Shown here piece by piece: positions 16,460-24,823 of a stretch of 42,938 nt of DNA. Below the pieces are notes generated by a model. The model was not told the DNA's origin, searched no databases, and saw only the letters and a program-made list of their open reading frames with translations. The translations under genes were made by a program, and so were the position numbers. Numbering within the stretch: the stretch's first letter is position 1; each line of letters begins with the position of its first letter. The stretch covers positions 1-42,938 of the IMG/VR virus record IMGVR_UViG_3300022861_000082; one strand, given 5' to 3'. The stretch comes from a virus.

Positions 16460-17686
16460 TTACTTGCAGCAGTTGTTCTTATCGCCCTGCCAAGCGTCCT
16501 GCATCTTGGCAATGTAGGCATCGCGGCCTGTGGGCTTCTTTTGCGGCTCAGGGTCGCCGCTATCACCGATCAGCGCTTTGGAAAGAGCAGCATCAGCAGC
16601 AGTCCTCTGCTTTGCGCCCGTGGATTTAGGCGAGGCAGAGAGCGTGCGGAATGCGATTTCGAGCATTGCAGGAGCAGCGGAATCAACAGCCACACCGCCA
16701 AGGACAGCGTCTACAACTCCCTTTGCGGACTCATCCTTGGCAATGACGTTGCTGATAACCTCACGCCGAATCTGCACGTCGGTCTTACCATCGACGGCGA
16801 AATCAGAGACCAGCTTCTGTGCGTCGCCAACGAGCTTGACGCGTGCGGAAACCTGCTTCTCTACCTGCTCCGGAGTAACCCGTTCGGCCTTCATGTCGGC
16901 ATTCTCTTTCGAGAGGCCGTCAATGGCAGTCTGAATTCCGGCCGCATCGCCGATAACAAACTCTTTGTCGCCAACCTTTACCTTGGCAGCGAGCTTCTGA
17001 TTCGAGGTGTCACGTTCCGACTGCAACTTCGCGAATAGATCGGCAGTCGTGCTGTCCTCAATTTCGATGGAGATCCCATCTACCACAAATTTCCGCATTG
17101 CTTTGTCTCCTAGTTGATTTGAGTCTGCGATTCGGCAGACAGGACCACCGCGCGGCGAATCGACAATTGCCACGTGATTACCGCGAATTTTGCGCATGAC
17201 CGCGTCGTACTGTTGCCCATCGGCTGCGGTACCGGGCGTTGGATCAAGCTCGAACGAATAGCCAGCCGAGAGGTACTTCTTACCGCTCACCACGGCGTCA
17301 ACAGCCTTCTTATCGCGAACGGTGATCTTGCCGTTCACTGTGGCGCCATCACTCGCGACATCATCCATGTCGCCAACAGCCTTGTCTTTCCAGTTGGCAG
17401 CATTAACCACGTTGCCTGGAGGATGGTTGAGCGTCACTGGAGCGCCATCGAACGAACTGACACTCTCTGGGTCGAATACTTCCTCTGCTGGACGGTACAA
17501 GCGAACCACCGTCATCGGGTCCATGCCTGAATCACGGCCTATGCCCAACTCGCCAGCGCGGTATAGCTGCACTCCTGTGCGCGAAATCGATGCAGGAGCC
17601 ACAAGGAAGCCCTGTGGTGTAAGCGTTCGCGAGGTTAGTTCAAGACGGTCGCTGACCGTGCAACTACTCTTCTTGAGATTCAGCAA
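16460..17686 (-). CDS. DUF2213 prohead protease with scaffold domain
   Basis: Residues from LTPQGFLVAPASISRTGVQL to LNHPPGNVVNAANW and YLSAGYSFELDPTPG, followed by KIRGNHVAIVDSPRGGP, are the DUF2213 pattern (His in GNHVAIV, Ser in SAGYS). These are thought to be the catalytic part of a capsid maturation protease. After about residue 195 the protein becomes a charged, Ala-rich helical segment, as expected of a fused scaffold, with a second half rich in SAPAMLEIAFRTL and KSTGAKQRTAADAALSKAL. AGGAGG lies 6 bases before TTG 17686, chosen as start; a TTG at 17716 is possible but has a larger overlap with the upstream gene. Confidence 0.8.
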   Translation of the reverse strand: MLNLKKSSCTVSDRLELTSRTLTPQGFLVAPASISRTGVQLYRAGELGIGRDSGMDPMTVVRLYRPAEEVFDPESVSSFDGAPVTLNHPPGNVVNAANWKDKAVGDMDDVASDGATVNGKITVRDKKAVDAVVSGKKYLSAGYSFELDPTPGTAADGQQYDAVMRKIRGNHVAIVDSPRGGPVCRIADSNQLGDKAMRKFVVDGISIEIEDSTTADLFAKLQSERDTSNQKLAAKVKVGDKEFVIGDAAGIQTAIDGLSKENADMKAERVTPEQVEKQVSARVKLVGDAQKLVSDFAVDGKTDVQIRREVISNVIAKDESAKGVVDAVLGGVAVDSAAPAMLEIAFRTLSASPKSTGAKQRTAADAALSKALIGDSGDPEPQKKPTGRDAYIAKMQDAWQGDKNNCCK

Positions 17687-18545
17687 GTAGCGCCTCCTCT
17701 TCCTCGTCAAGGTCAAATTCCGGGATCGCGTTGCAGCGACAAAGAATGTCTTCGCCGGGATTCAACGCCTCGCCATCAATCTCGGGTGGCGAATCCCAAC
17801 GGAACGTCTGCCCGTCCAATTCAGCGTGCGACTCGCGTACGTGCTCATCCTCGGACGTTTGCCACGTGTACTTCTCAATGCCAACCGATGTCTGTCGGAC
17901 TCGGTTGAATGACGAGTTCATCTTCGAGGTCTGATCACGCGCAATTACCTTGGCCCGACTCTCTGTGACGTCGGCAACGTGCTGCACGGCGTTCGCCAGA
18001 TGCTCGTAGCGGACACCTTCAACCCAGTTGTCATTGAGCGCCTTTTCGAGCTTGGTAAAGTACTCCTCTGGAATCGAGGTGATCAGGTCGATATTGGCTT
18101 TCGTCGCCGCGTCCATCGCCTGCATGATTTCGGTGTCGTGGGCGAAGATCGCCGTGATGTCAACGCCAACTGCTTCCTTGATGATCGCTTTTAGCCGATC
18201 ATCCACCGCCTTCAGGTTGCGAGTGACCGCAGCCTTTGAAAGACGCTTAGCAACCGAATCGATGCCGCCAAACTCAGAACGCATGGTGCCGAACTGATCT
18301 TTAATCGACGGCGGCGCGGCATCGCCCACACCTTTATTACCGAAGGTGTAGTGATGGATCGCCGGAAGCAGATGACGCTCCGCACTCGAGCGCAGCAACT
18401 TCACGATCTTGAGCAGCTCGGACTTATACCAAAGCTCATTCGCCCGTGACGGCCGGACTGGACGCAACCGACGCCCACGGCGCTTACGCAACTTCGCCGC
18501 GTGCGGATGCAGCTTGACGAACATGCTCAGCTTTATGGCAGCCAT
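17664..18545 (-). CDS. Head morphogenesis protein (SPP1 gp7 / Mu F-like)
   Basis: From ATG 18545 (MAAIKLSMFVKLHPHAAKLR) 293 residues; upstream starts overlap the portal gene more. A basic arginine-rich N-terminus (LRKRRGRRLRPVRPSR) is followed by long helices. Near the end, SRAKVIARDQTSKMNSSFNR, VGIEKYTWQTSEDEHVRESH, FRWDSPPEI and PGEDILCRCNAIPEF make up the F-like domain. This minor head protein is packaged with the portal in SPP1 and Mu. The context after the portal is as expected. Confidence 0.87.
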   Translation of the reverse strand: MAAIKLSMFVKLHPHAAKLRKRRGRRLRPVRPSRANELWYKSELLKIVKLLRSSAERHLLPAIHHYTFGNKGVGDAAPPSIKDQFGTMRSEFGGIDSVAKRLSKAAVTRNLKAVDDRLKAIIKEAVGVDITAIFAHDTEIMQAMDAATKANIDLITSIPEEYFTKLEKALNDNWVEGVRYEHLANAVQHVADVTESRAKVIARDQTSKMNSSFNRVRQTSVGIEKYTWQTSEDEHVRESHAELDGQTFRWDSPPEIDGEALNPGEDILCRCNAIPEFDLDEEEEALLAESQEE

Positions 18546-18549
18546 GGGT

Positions 18550-20058
18550 TTACATCGCTCCTGCTGGCTGCTTGATGCGTCCTGAACCCGCTGGCGGCTG
18601 GTCTGCTTCCCCCGGCTCCGCTTGCGGGTCATTGGTCTGCTGAGGAGAGCTCAGACCCTTTTTCTGAGCTTCGAAGCCAGCTTCACGAGCCTCTTGCGCC
18701 TGCTCACTCAGTTCCTCTGCGAGCTGAACATCCTCATCCGACATGGAGCGATAAGTGCCACGCGCACGAAGTTCCGAAGCAACAAGGCCCTCAGTGACGA
18801 CACCAGCGTTCAGATAAATCTGATCCCGCTGCGCATTCTTGTAATCGATGTCGGCTTCGTCTTCGTCACTGGTTTCCCAGAGGCTATTGAATTCTGTGTC
18901 GTAATCGTCAGGCATCGTGCCCAACTCAGAACGGACAAAGACCTGATCGAAGTATTCAAGCTGTGGTCGAAGGTCAGACTCCTGCTTCGAACCAATCATC
19001 TTGTAATAGTTCTGCAGATCGCCGTCGCCGGTGGAGTTCAAACCGCCTGCGGACTGACCAAACAGGCGCGTCATCGGGATGTCGCAAGCACCGCACACGT
19101 CCACCGCGAACTGTTGCCAGATTTCCTTGAGGTTGGTGAAGTTGTTGCTTTTCTTCTCATAGGATTCCTCGCTATCAAGAAGGAACGTGCGATTAAACGA
19201 CTTCATCAGCGCGGCGGCTGCAAACCTGCGACGCAGCTTTTCTTCACCGTTCTTGCTGGCCAGCAGCTCTGTGATGTCGTCGGACTTGATGACATCGACG
19301 TTGGCTTCAAACAACATGGTCGCAATCGAAGCGGCGGTTGTGTCGTAGTTCTTCAGGCTGTCCAAAGTGTGCTGAAGGACGCTGTCATCCCACCGCGCAT
19401 TGCGCAGCCATTCGAAGTAGGGAAGCTTCTCACCGCCGAAACGAATGATGCGTGAGTGGTGAATCTCAACCGAACTCTCCGCAATAATGTAGCTGCTTGG
19501 CATGCCGAATGCTGGACTGTCCAGGTCGGTTTCCATTGCTCCGGACGGTGCGCAGCGCCAGCGATCCAACACGCGCACATACTTCAGATCGCCCTTACCA
19601 ATCTGCGTCACGTCCAACGGCAACTTCATATCCTCGGGATTCACCACGTCCTTGGTGCCGAGAATCATGATTGCGCCACCGTACAGACGGCCCCAGCGCG
19701 TCGCCTCTGCGAACTTCGCCTTTACCGCGAAGGACTTTTCGGCCTGCTTCAGAGCGTCCAGGCGAGGGTTGTTATCCTTGTCGCCAAACTTGAAGCTACG
19801 CCAGTTGCCCGTCATGTCGTCGGCAACGCTGTTGACGATGCGCTTTGCAAGCCAGCTCGTGCAGAACATCGCCTCAAGCTCTACGCGAGTCAGGCGACGC
19901 ACGACACTCCATCCGGTGTAGCTGCGCTTGTCGGCACCGCCACCAAGGCCAGCAACGAAGTTCTCCAGACCATCAGAGGCCATGGAATCGGCAACCTTCA
20001 CAGGCCGTTCGGTGCGAGCAAGAGCGCTGGCAATCCGCTTTACGTTTCGCTTACTCAT
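18550..20058 (-). CDS. Portal protein (DUF1073)
   Basis: A protein of 502 residues. Motifs YTGWSVVRRLTRVELEAMFC, WLAKRIVNSVADDMTGNWR, EATRWGRLYGGAIMILGTKD, IPMTRLFGQSAGGLNSTGDG, DLQNYYKMIGSKQESDLRPQ are the DUF1073 portal pattern. The C-terminal 60 residues are acidic/Gln-rich (EELSEQAQEAREAGFEAQKK). Databases often label this family 'anti-CBASS Acb1' because some members carry an extra Acb1 domain; no such extra domain is visible here. It forms the ring through which DNA enters. Confidence 0.9.
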   Translation of the reverse strand: MSKRNVKRIASALARTERPVKVADSMASDGLENFVAGLGGGADKRSYTGWSVVRRLTRVELEAMFCTSWLAKRIVNSVADDMTGNWRSFKFGDKDNNPRLDALKQAEKSFAVKAKFAEATRWGRLYGGAIMILGTKDVVNPEDMKLPLDVTQIGKGDLKYVRVLDRWRCAPSGAMETDLDSPAFGMPSSYIIAESSVEIHHSRIIRFGGEKLPYFEWLRNARWDDSVLQHTLDSLKNYDTTAASIATMLFEANVDVIKSDDITELLASKNGEEKLRRRFAAAALMKSFNRTFLLDSEESYEKKSNNFTNLKEIWQQFAVDVCGACDIPMTRLFGQSAGGLNSTGDGDLQNYYKMIGSKQESDLRPQLEYFDQVFVRSELGTMPDDYDTEFNSLWETSDEDEADIDYKNAQRDQIYLNAGVVTEGLVASELRARGTYRSMSDEDVQLAEELSEQAQEAREAGFEAQKKGLSSPQQTNDPQAEPGEADQPPAGSGRIKQPAGAM

Positions 20059-20074
20059 GCTCTAACCCCCCGGC

Positions 20075-20431
20075 CTATTCCTGATTGGTTGGCTTCGTGA
20101 CTGCTGGTGCAAGCTTCTTTGCCTTCCGCATGATCGCCCGACGATCACGGCGGCTCATCAGTGGGAATCGTTCAGCCAGCTTCGTTTTCAAAGGCTGGTT
20201 GTCGTCATGGCAGTGCATCGTGCAAGTGATCGGTTCGCGAACTGGATTACCGCGATATACAACGGCGCTCACTAGAGGAGCGTCATCACCCATAGTCAGT
20301 CCGGTGATTCTCTCGGTAGACAGCCTCGGACCATCAACAAGCAGGATGCGGGTACCGAAGACGTCCTCAACAGCGGCTTCCGTTACGGCATCGCTGGCGT
20401 TCGCCAAGGGTTTCGGTAGTGGTGTTCCCAT
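20075..20431 (-). CDS. Hypothetical protein between terminase and portal
   Basis: A protein of 118 residues, beginning MGTPLPKPLANASDAVTEAA, with a beta-rich middle (GTRILLVDGPRLSTERITGL, LVSAVVYRG, ITCTMHCHDD) and a basic C-terminus (SRRDRRAIMRKAKKLAP). It has no motif I know. It sits in the packaging operon 17 bases before the portal start and 17 bases after the large terminase stop. A role in packaging or head assembly is plausible only from place. Confidence 0.65.
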   Translation of the reverse strand: MGTPLPKPLANASDAVTEAAVEDVFGTRILLVDGPRLSTERITGLTMGDDAPLVSAVVYRGNPVREPITCTMHCHDDNQPLKTKLAERFPLMSRRDRRAIMRKAKKLAPAVTKPTNQE

Positions 20432-20448
20432 CTGATTCCTCCTGACGC

Positions 20449-21984
20449 CTAGACAACGTCATTCATACTTCGGTGCTTCTTAGCCAGCATCTCGTTGATC
20501 GCATCGACCATCGGGTCAATCTGATCATCGTGAGCGTGCGTGTCGTCAGAGGTGAAGGACTCATTCTCTACAACAAAGTCATTCGTGTACGGAGCGTCCT
20601 CGGGGATGCACACCAGCCCTGAATCGATGTAGCTAACCACGTCCATGACGCGTGTCAGCTTGTCCTTAGCACGCTCTATGCCCCTGACCGGGATATTGCC
20701 GGACTCTTCAATATCCTGAATCAATCCGGTACCGCTGGACTTGTCTTCTACGACCAACTGCCGGAGCGGAGTATCGTGCTCGCTGGACGGCTTGTGCTTG
20801 TTCCAGAATGCAATCGCACGCCGCTTCAGTTCCGGAGCTGGCCATTTGCCGCGAATCAGATCGACCAGATAGATTCGCCCGTCCTCGCCAAGGCCCCAAC
20901 ATTCGAAGACGCTGTAATCATTGCGCTCGGAAGTCTTCTGCGCAGTGTCCGCAAACACCTTCATGTACTTCAGCGTCGGAAGAACCGTGTAGCGCTTGAA
21001 GCACTGACCCTTGATGATCTCGCCACCAAGCGGTGCAGGGCGTTGCTGATACTGACCACTGAAAACGTAACGATCCTTCGATTCGAGCTCCAGCAGATCG
21101 TCAAGCGGCTCTTTGTAGGGCCAATAGCTGAACCGTCCGTCCTTATCGCGCTCACTCGGTTTGATCAGCGCCCGAATGTGCGGAGGTAATGCCTTCACAT
21201 ACGCGTCATCGATCAGCGCCGGGATGTTGATGAACTCCCACTTACCCGGCATCTTGCCAGCTTTAATGAAGCCGGTTGGATCTTCCTCAGCCAGCCGCTG
21301 CATGATCACGATGATGGGTGTGTCCGGGTTAGCCTTCCGGCTCTTTACCGTGGATACCAGCTTACGGTTGGCCGCGTTGCGCCTCGGGCTGCTGTACGCA
21401 TCCTCAACCTTCAGCGGATCGTCGATGATAATCGCGCCCTGCCAGCCATCGGCCATGTGACCAGCACGAAAACCTGTGATCTGTCCGCCAAGCGAGACCG
21501 CGTACACGCCGCCTGCCATCTTTCCATCCACTACGATGTTCCAGCGCTTCTTAGCCTTCGCATCGTCGGCCACCTTCAGCGGCCACATCTCCTGATAAGC
21601 ATCGGACTGGATGATGTCCTTTGCCGTCGCACTGTTCAGCAGCGCCAAGTCATCCGAGTAACTGATATGCAGGAATCGCGCCCGAGGGTTAATAGCAAGC
21701 CCACGTGCAATGAGGTTGATGGACACCAGTTCTGTCTTGGACGAGCCGGGAGGAACGTTGATCACCAGGTTCTTTAGCTTGCTGTCGATAACCTGCTGGA
21801 CGGCATCACTGATCAGGTAATGGTGCCAGTTCAGCCGGAAATCAATCCCTTGCCGATGGTGAAAGAAGTATTTGGTGAACTCAAGATGGCTCTGTTCGCA
21901 CCGCAGTTTCTGGCGCTTACTTCTTTCCTGACTTATCGACCTCAGACTTGGCAACGATTTGAGCGAGCTGTTCAAGTTCTTCAT
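20449..21984 (-). CDS. Terminase large subunit
   Basis: A protein of 511 residues. Walker A is VPPGSSKT at 77-84, Walker B IIIDDP near 185-190, and a coupling motif ends in [13 protein letters not shown] near 226-238. The RNase H-like nuclease has [10 protein letters not shown] (Asp346) and a C-terminal [12 protein letters not shown]. It cuts and pumps DNA into the prohead with ATP. ATG at 21984 lies 68 bases inside the small-subunit gene and has only a weak ribosome site; no better in-frame start is visible. The distinct Walker A (GSSKT) is common in this T4-like/Mu-like clade. Confidence 0.93.
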   Translation of the reverse strand: MKNLNSSLKSLPSLRSISQERSKRQKLRCEQSHLEFTKYFFHHRQGIDFRLNWHHYLISDAVQQVIDSKLKNLVINVPPGSSKTELVSINLIARGLAINPRARFLHISYSDDLALLNSATAKDIIQSDAYQEMWPLKVADDAKAKKRWNIVVDGKMAGGVYAVSLGGQITGFRAGHMADGWQGAIIIDDPLKVEDAYSSPRRNAANRKLVSTVKSRKANPDTPIIVIMQRLAEEDPTGFIKAGKMPGKWEFINIPALIDDAYVKALPPHIRALIKPSERDKDGRFSYWPYKEPLDDLLELESKDRYVFSGQYQQRPAPLGGEIIKGQCFKRYTVLPTLKYMKVFADTAQKTSERNDYSVFECWGLGEDGRIYLVDLIRGKWPAPELKRRAIAFWNKHKPSSEHDTPLRQLVVEDKSSGTGLIQDIEESGNIPVRGIERAKDKLTRVMDVVSYIDSGLVCIPEDAPYTNDFVVENESFTSDDTHAHDDQIDPMVDAINEMLAKKHRSMNDVV

Positions 21985-22519
21985 CGGTTAGGCTCGATAG
22001 GTCCACTGGCACGCTCTGTGTTTCGATTGGGCCACCATCCTTACCCGAGAGTTCCACCTTGTCGGTGAACAGCTTCAGGTGCTTTCCTAGCAACTCCAGC
22101 GCGGCTCGCTTGTCAGCAATGCGAATCTTCTTCAGCAGCCCATAGGCGTGCTTCTGTTCGCCCGCACCTTCAAAGAGCTCGCACACTTCCAAGCCCGCCA
22201 AAGACGCTGCAGTGTCGTCGTCTATCTCACCCGGCTGCTTTACCGAGCCATCACTGTTGAAGAATTTGCGGGGATCAAGGAACGCAATCTTGGCAATCTC
22301 AGCCAGCACTCTCTCGCGGCTGATTTCAAGTTTTGCTAAGGATTTGTCACGAAGCTTAGCAATCTGAGCTTGGATGTTAGCTTTCTTTAACAGCCGACTT
22401 GCGGCCACTGCTGCGGAATTCGGCGCGTAACCTGCTGCAATCGCTGCCCTTGTGCCGTTCTCGTCGATGACATACTCAGCGCAGAACTTTTGTTCCTTAA
22501 TGCTAAGGTTGTCTGCCAT
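21917..22519 (-). CDS. Terminase small subunit
   Basis: The chosen start is ATG 22519 ([20 protein letters not shown]), which has an AGAGGG site; the frame is open further upstream but without support. The product has 200 residues. [40 protein letters not shown] is the Terminase_2 DNA-binding helix-turn-helix pattern, followed by helices and an acidic C-terminus. It recognises the packaging site and hands DNA to the large subunit. Its 3' end overlaps the large-subunit start. Confidence 0.9.
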   Translation of the reverse strand: MADNLSIKEQKFCAEYVIDENGTRAAIAAGYAPNSAAVAASRLLKKANIQAQIAKLRDKSLAKLEISRERVLAEIAKIAFLDPRKFFNSDGSVKQPGEIDDDTAASLAGLEVCELFEGAGEQKHAYGLLKKIRIADKRAALELLGKHLKLFTDKVELSGKDGGPIETQSVPVDLSSLTDEELEQLAQIVAKSEVDKSGKK

Positions 22520-22536
22520 TTTGCTAACCCTCTTAT

Positions 22537-22797
22537 CTATGCCCTGAAAGGTGACGAGAACTGCTGTTGCCGACGTGACTCTAGGAGCTGAATCCGCTTT
22601 GCGCGCTTTCTGAACCTGCGGGCTAACTTCGCCATGCGCACGTCCTTGTAGCTCGGGCACTCGGAATGATCGATCTCAACCAATTCCGACATAAGGAACA
22701 ATTCCTCTGGATTCCCGGAGACATCACGGCGGATCGGAACATCCTCCAGGCATGAGTCACAATAAAAGCTCTGCGTCTTGGGGTTATAAGTGACCAT
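22537..22797 (-). CDS. Small zinc-finger protein at the head of the late operon
   Basis: From ATG 22797 with a CGGAG site, 86 residues: MVTYNPKTQSFYCDSCLEDV, DHSECPSYKDVRMAKLARRF, then a strongly basic helix (RKRAKRIQLLESRRQ). FYCDSC and HSECP form a possible zinc site. It is the first gene of the packaging operon, 17 bases before the small terminase ATG. A DNA- or RNA-binding role fits the basic helix, but no family is recognised. Confidence 0.65.
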   Translation of the reverse strand: MVTYNPKTQSFYCDSCLEDVPIRRDVSGNPEELFLMSELVEIDHSECPSYKDVRMAKLARRFRKRAKRIQLLESRRQQQFSSPFRA

Positions 22798-23175
22798 GCT
22801 GGCTCCGAAAGAAATGTGCGGGGACGTGGGTTCGCGCGACTCACTACTGAGCGTCAGCTCCGATTGCCGCAATGCTTGCCTTTGTCCCCGCGTAGCGCGC
22901 TGCGATCCATCGCAAGCAGGGCGCTAAACTTACGCACACAAGAAAGCGGCACCCGGGTTTCAAAGCCGGATGCCGCTCTTTGCTGCGCTATGTGGGCCGG
23001 AAGTGAACTACCTACTCGGCCCTTTCTATGGTGTATCTCGTGTGCGTACTACTCCACAATGTGTTTAGTACAAGGGATTCATCCACAGAAGTCAATAGCA
23101 ATTTTCTGAACATTGTGCAAAGCTGCCCGAAAACTGCGAAAAAGATTTCTGAACTTCGCGGAATGAATTTCCCGA
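22798..23175. other. Intergenic region with three consecutive hairpins
   Basis: No convincing gene lies here. Hairpin 1: TAGCGC/GCGCTA (22893-22898, 22921-22926) enclosing TGCGA/TCGCA. Hairpin 2: AGCGGCA/TGCCGCT (22945-22951, 22971-22977) with inner CCGG/CCGG. Hairpin 3: GGGCCG/CGGCCC (22994-22999, 23017-23022). Hairpin 2 has a weak T-tail on the minus strand and may end the brnTA message. The rest could hold the late promoter or a packaging site; I could not identify a clear -35/-10 pair. Confidence 0.55.
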
Positions 23176-23442
23176 TTAACCAGCTTTCTCGATCTCGGAT
23201 TTCAATGTTTCGTCAATCCGTGCCTGCCAGCCAGGGCCAGATGCTTTGAAGTGGTCGATTACCTCACGCGATAGACGAATGGACACGAGCTGCTTGGTTG
23301 GTGTCTTCTGTGGGCCACGCTTGCCACGGTTCGATAGCACCTTCTGCATACTCTTCGGGAGTCCCGACAACGGGACCGCCCGACTAAAATCACTGTCATT
23401 CCACTCGGGGTTTTCTTTATCGTTTCTTGGTTGCTTCTTCAT
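23176..23442 (-). CDS. brnA: BrnA-type antitoxin
   Basis: A protein of 88 residues. The C-terminal part TPTKQLVSIRLSREVIDHFK, ASGPGWQARIDETLKSEIEK is the BrnA antitoxin pattern (ribbon-helix-helix with KxxVSIRLS...VI..FKA.G.GWQ.RI...L). The N-terminus (NDSDFSRAVPLSGLP) is the toxin-binding part. A GAGG-GAGGA site precedes ATG 23442, which lies 26 bases inside the toxin gene. It neutralises BrnT and, with it, represses the promoter at 23703-23731. Family call is firm. Confidence 0.87.
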   Translation of the reverse strand: MKKQPRNDKENPEWNDSDFSRAVPLSGLPKSMQKVLSNRGKRGPQKTPTKQLVSIRLSREVIDHFKASGPGWQARIDETLKSEIEKAG

Positions 23443-23695
23443 ACTTCCTCACCTCTCTGCGGCTGGCCTTCCGCAAGCTGATCACTCGTAATTTCTCACC
23501 ACGCATTGTGAATACAAGGGCATGGAGCCGCTCTTCAATGAATCCGAGGGAGCGAATCCGTTTCTCTCCGTAGTCCTTCCGTGTGTCCTCAACATAAATT
23601 GCCGTATCGAAATCGAACTCTTCTACCCGCTGAAACGAGAGGCTACGTTCCTTGACGTTGCGCTCATTCTTTGCGGGATCGAACGTAATCTCCAT
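23417..23695 (-). CDS. brnT: BrnT-type ribonuclease toxin
   Basis: A protein of 92 residues. MEITFDPAKNERNVKERSLS, FDTAIYVEDTRKDYGEKRIR, GFIEERLHALVFTMRGEKLR, VISLRKASRREVRKYEEATK closely follow the BrnT order (F.W.P.KN..N...G.SF..; R...G; V.....G...RIIS.R.A...E...Y). It is a RelE-like ribonuclease that stops translation. ATG 23695 lies about one base from the predicted transcription start, so the message would be practically leaderless. It precedes brnA as usual. Confidence 0.87.
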   Translation of the reverse strand: MEITFDPAKNERNVKERSLSFQRVEEFDFDTAIYVEDTRKDYGEKRIRSLGFIEERLHALVFTMRGEKLRVISLRKASRREVRKYEEATKKR

Positions 23696-23702
23696 GTGTT
23701 TA

Positions 23703-23731
23703 ATTGTATTTACAATAAAACATCACGTCAA
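23703..23731 (-). promoter_or_regulatory. brnTA promoter with operator palindrome over the -10
   Basis: On the minus strand TTGACG (23731-23726), 17 bases, then TACAAT (23708-23703), a near-consensus sigma-70 promoter. The palindrome ATTGTA-TT-TACAAT (23703-23716) covers the -10, ideal for autorepression by the BrnA-BrnT complex. Transcription would begin near 23696, next to the toxin ATG. Confidence 0.8.
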
Positions 23732-23759
23732 GGGAATTCTGGATTATTTGCGCATATAT

Positions 23760-23791
23760 AAAGGATAGGGCGCGGTTGCCACGCCGCGCCC
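23760..23791 (-). terminator. Terminator at the end of the left early operon
   Basis: An 8-bp GC stem GGGCGCGG/CCGCGCCC (23768-23775 with 23784-23791) and 8-base loop lies 8 bases after the HNH-fusion stop, followed on the minus strand by TATCCTTTATATAT. The tail is not a pure T-run but is U/A-rich. It separates the early operon from brnTA. Confidence 0.65.
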
Positions 23792-23799
23792 ATGTGTCG

Positions 23800-24627
23800 T
23801 TACTTTCGCGCCACTTTCCCAATGGTGACGGCATCAGCTAAGGAGAACACGATTCCACGGCAGTAATGGTCACCATCGACCATCACTTCAAACGTTTCGT
23901 GAGGGATGTCCGTCTTGTAAGTCCATGAGTAATTCGGTTCCTTGTTCCACAGCGCTTCGATAGACACCGTGCGCCCTTCGCGTGCGAAGTAATTACGAAG
24001 CGCATCTTTGTCGCAATCGCTGGCGATGGCTTCGAATAGCGGAAGCACTCCCTCTGCATCCACCTCAACCGTAATACCTTTGTAGGCACCGCACTCCTCG
24101 GTGATCGCGCCTGAGAATTCCATTAGGTCGTCACTCGCTCCGTACACGATCACAAGGCCGCTCGCCTCAGCCTGAGCCTCTATCGCTTGTGAAATCTCCA
24201 GCGGATATTCCATTCCGTTCAGTTGCTGCGCTAACTCCTTACTGGTCATCTCTTTCCCTTTCGTGTGCTCAATTTCGATGTGACAGCGGAAACATTTGCA
24301 AAGCGTGTTCTCTGGAGTGTCGCTACCTCCAGCACCTCTACTCTGGATATGTGCCAGGTGCATTCGGTGGAACAGGTCGCCATCCAGAGGCAACGGCTTC
24401 CGGCACACAACGCACCGTCTCCCGTCCCTCTCCCAAACCTCCCGGCGAAGATTCTGCATCTCCTGACCATGAAGGCGAATTACTGTCTTCCGCACCCTCG
24501 GCCTCTGACGCTTGCGAGGAATCGGCTTCGCAGAGCGTTTCAAGGGTTTCCGGCGCGGAGGCAGTGGGGATCTCTTCAATGCCCCGAATGACCTCCACAA
24601 CTTCTGTGTTCTTTCCGTGCCCTTCAC
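23800..24627 (-). CDS. HNH endonuclease fused to a phage-type C-terminal domain
   Basis: GTG start at 24627, 275 residues. Residues 15-50 are Lys/Arg/Pro-rich (ALKRSPLPPRRKPLKRS). Residues 58-122 form an HNH nuclease: REVWERDGRRCVVCRKPL, HLAHIQSRGAGG, NTLCKCFRCHIEIEH, with two CxxC pairs. From Met126 (MTSKELAQQLNGMEYPLEIS) a second domain follows, with GLVIVYGASDDLMEFSGAIT and AYKGITVEVD. That domain looks like a stand-alone phage protein I have seen elsewhere. GGGAAAGAG precedes this internal ATG at 24252, so a short product could also be made. The first 290 bases overlap the previous gene in another frame. It may nick DNA during packaging or act as a homing-type nuclease; unknown. Confidence 0.7.
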   Translation of the reverse strand: MKGTERTQKLWRSFGALKRSPLPPRRKPLKRSAKPIPRKRQRPRVRKTVIRLHGQEMQNLRREVWERDGRRCVVCRKPLPLDGDLFHRMHLAHIQSRGAGGSDTPENTLCKCFRCHIEIEHTKGKEMTSKELAQQLNGMEYPLEISQAIEAQAEASGLVIVYGASDDLMEFSGAITEECGAYKGITVEVDAEGVLPLFEAIASDCDKDALRNYFAREGRTVSIEALWNKEPNYSWTYKTDIPHETFEVMVDGDHYCRGIVFSLADAVTIGKVARK

Positions 24628-24823
24628 CAGTGGGATAGTCGCAGTCCCAGTGGCGCGGCCTCGGATCGTCCAGCCACGCTTTAGCCGACCATCGGTGATG
24701 CTTGAGAATCGGCTTTCCGCAACGTGCGCAGATTCGGCGTGCTGGCTTCGGTGCCTCGGGCTGGCCGCGCATGACGAGATACAGCCCGAGGCAGATCGTC
24801 CGAATTCGTTTCAGTAACTTCAT
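24338..24823 (-). CDS. Small zinc-finger protein with a long overlapping tail
   Basis: ATG 24823 overlaps the methyltransferase stop (ATGA), which supports this start. Residues 1-62 carry a hydrophobic/basic start (MKLLKRIRTICLGLYLVM) and a probable zinc finger, ICARCGKPILKHHRWSAKAW ... HWDCDYP. From about residue 66 the frame becomes acidic, Ser-rich and low complexity and lies over the start of the HNH gene for 290 bases. Either the true gene is short and its tail unimportant, or the two genes overprint. Function unknown. Confidence 0.55.
   Translation of the reverse strand: MKLLKRIRTICLGLYLVMRGQPEAPKPARRICARCGKPILKHHRWSAKAWLDDPRPRHWDCDYPTGEGHGKNTEVVEVIRGIEEIPTASAPETLETLCEADSSQASEAEGAEDSNSPSWSGDAESSPGGLGEGRETVRCVPEAVASGWRPVPPNAPGTYPE

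Noticed and set aside
16211-17038. Plus-strand open frame opposite the DUF2213 and cement genes
   Set aside because: Antisense shadow; spans a gene boundary of two well-supported minus genes.
18622-19455. Plus-strand open frame opposite the portal
   Set aside because: Leu/Val-rich antisense of the DUF1073 portal; no ribosome site.
18550-20058. Anti-CBASS Acb1 nuclease label
   Set aside because: The DUF1073 name is often annotated as Acb1, but only the portal part is present and no additional Acb1 domain is seen at the C-terminus.
22943-22985. tRNA-like T-arm (GGGTTTCAAAG)
   Set aside because: No acceptor stem, D-arm or anticodon arm could be built; it is a plain hairpin.
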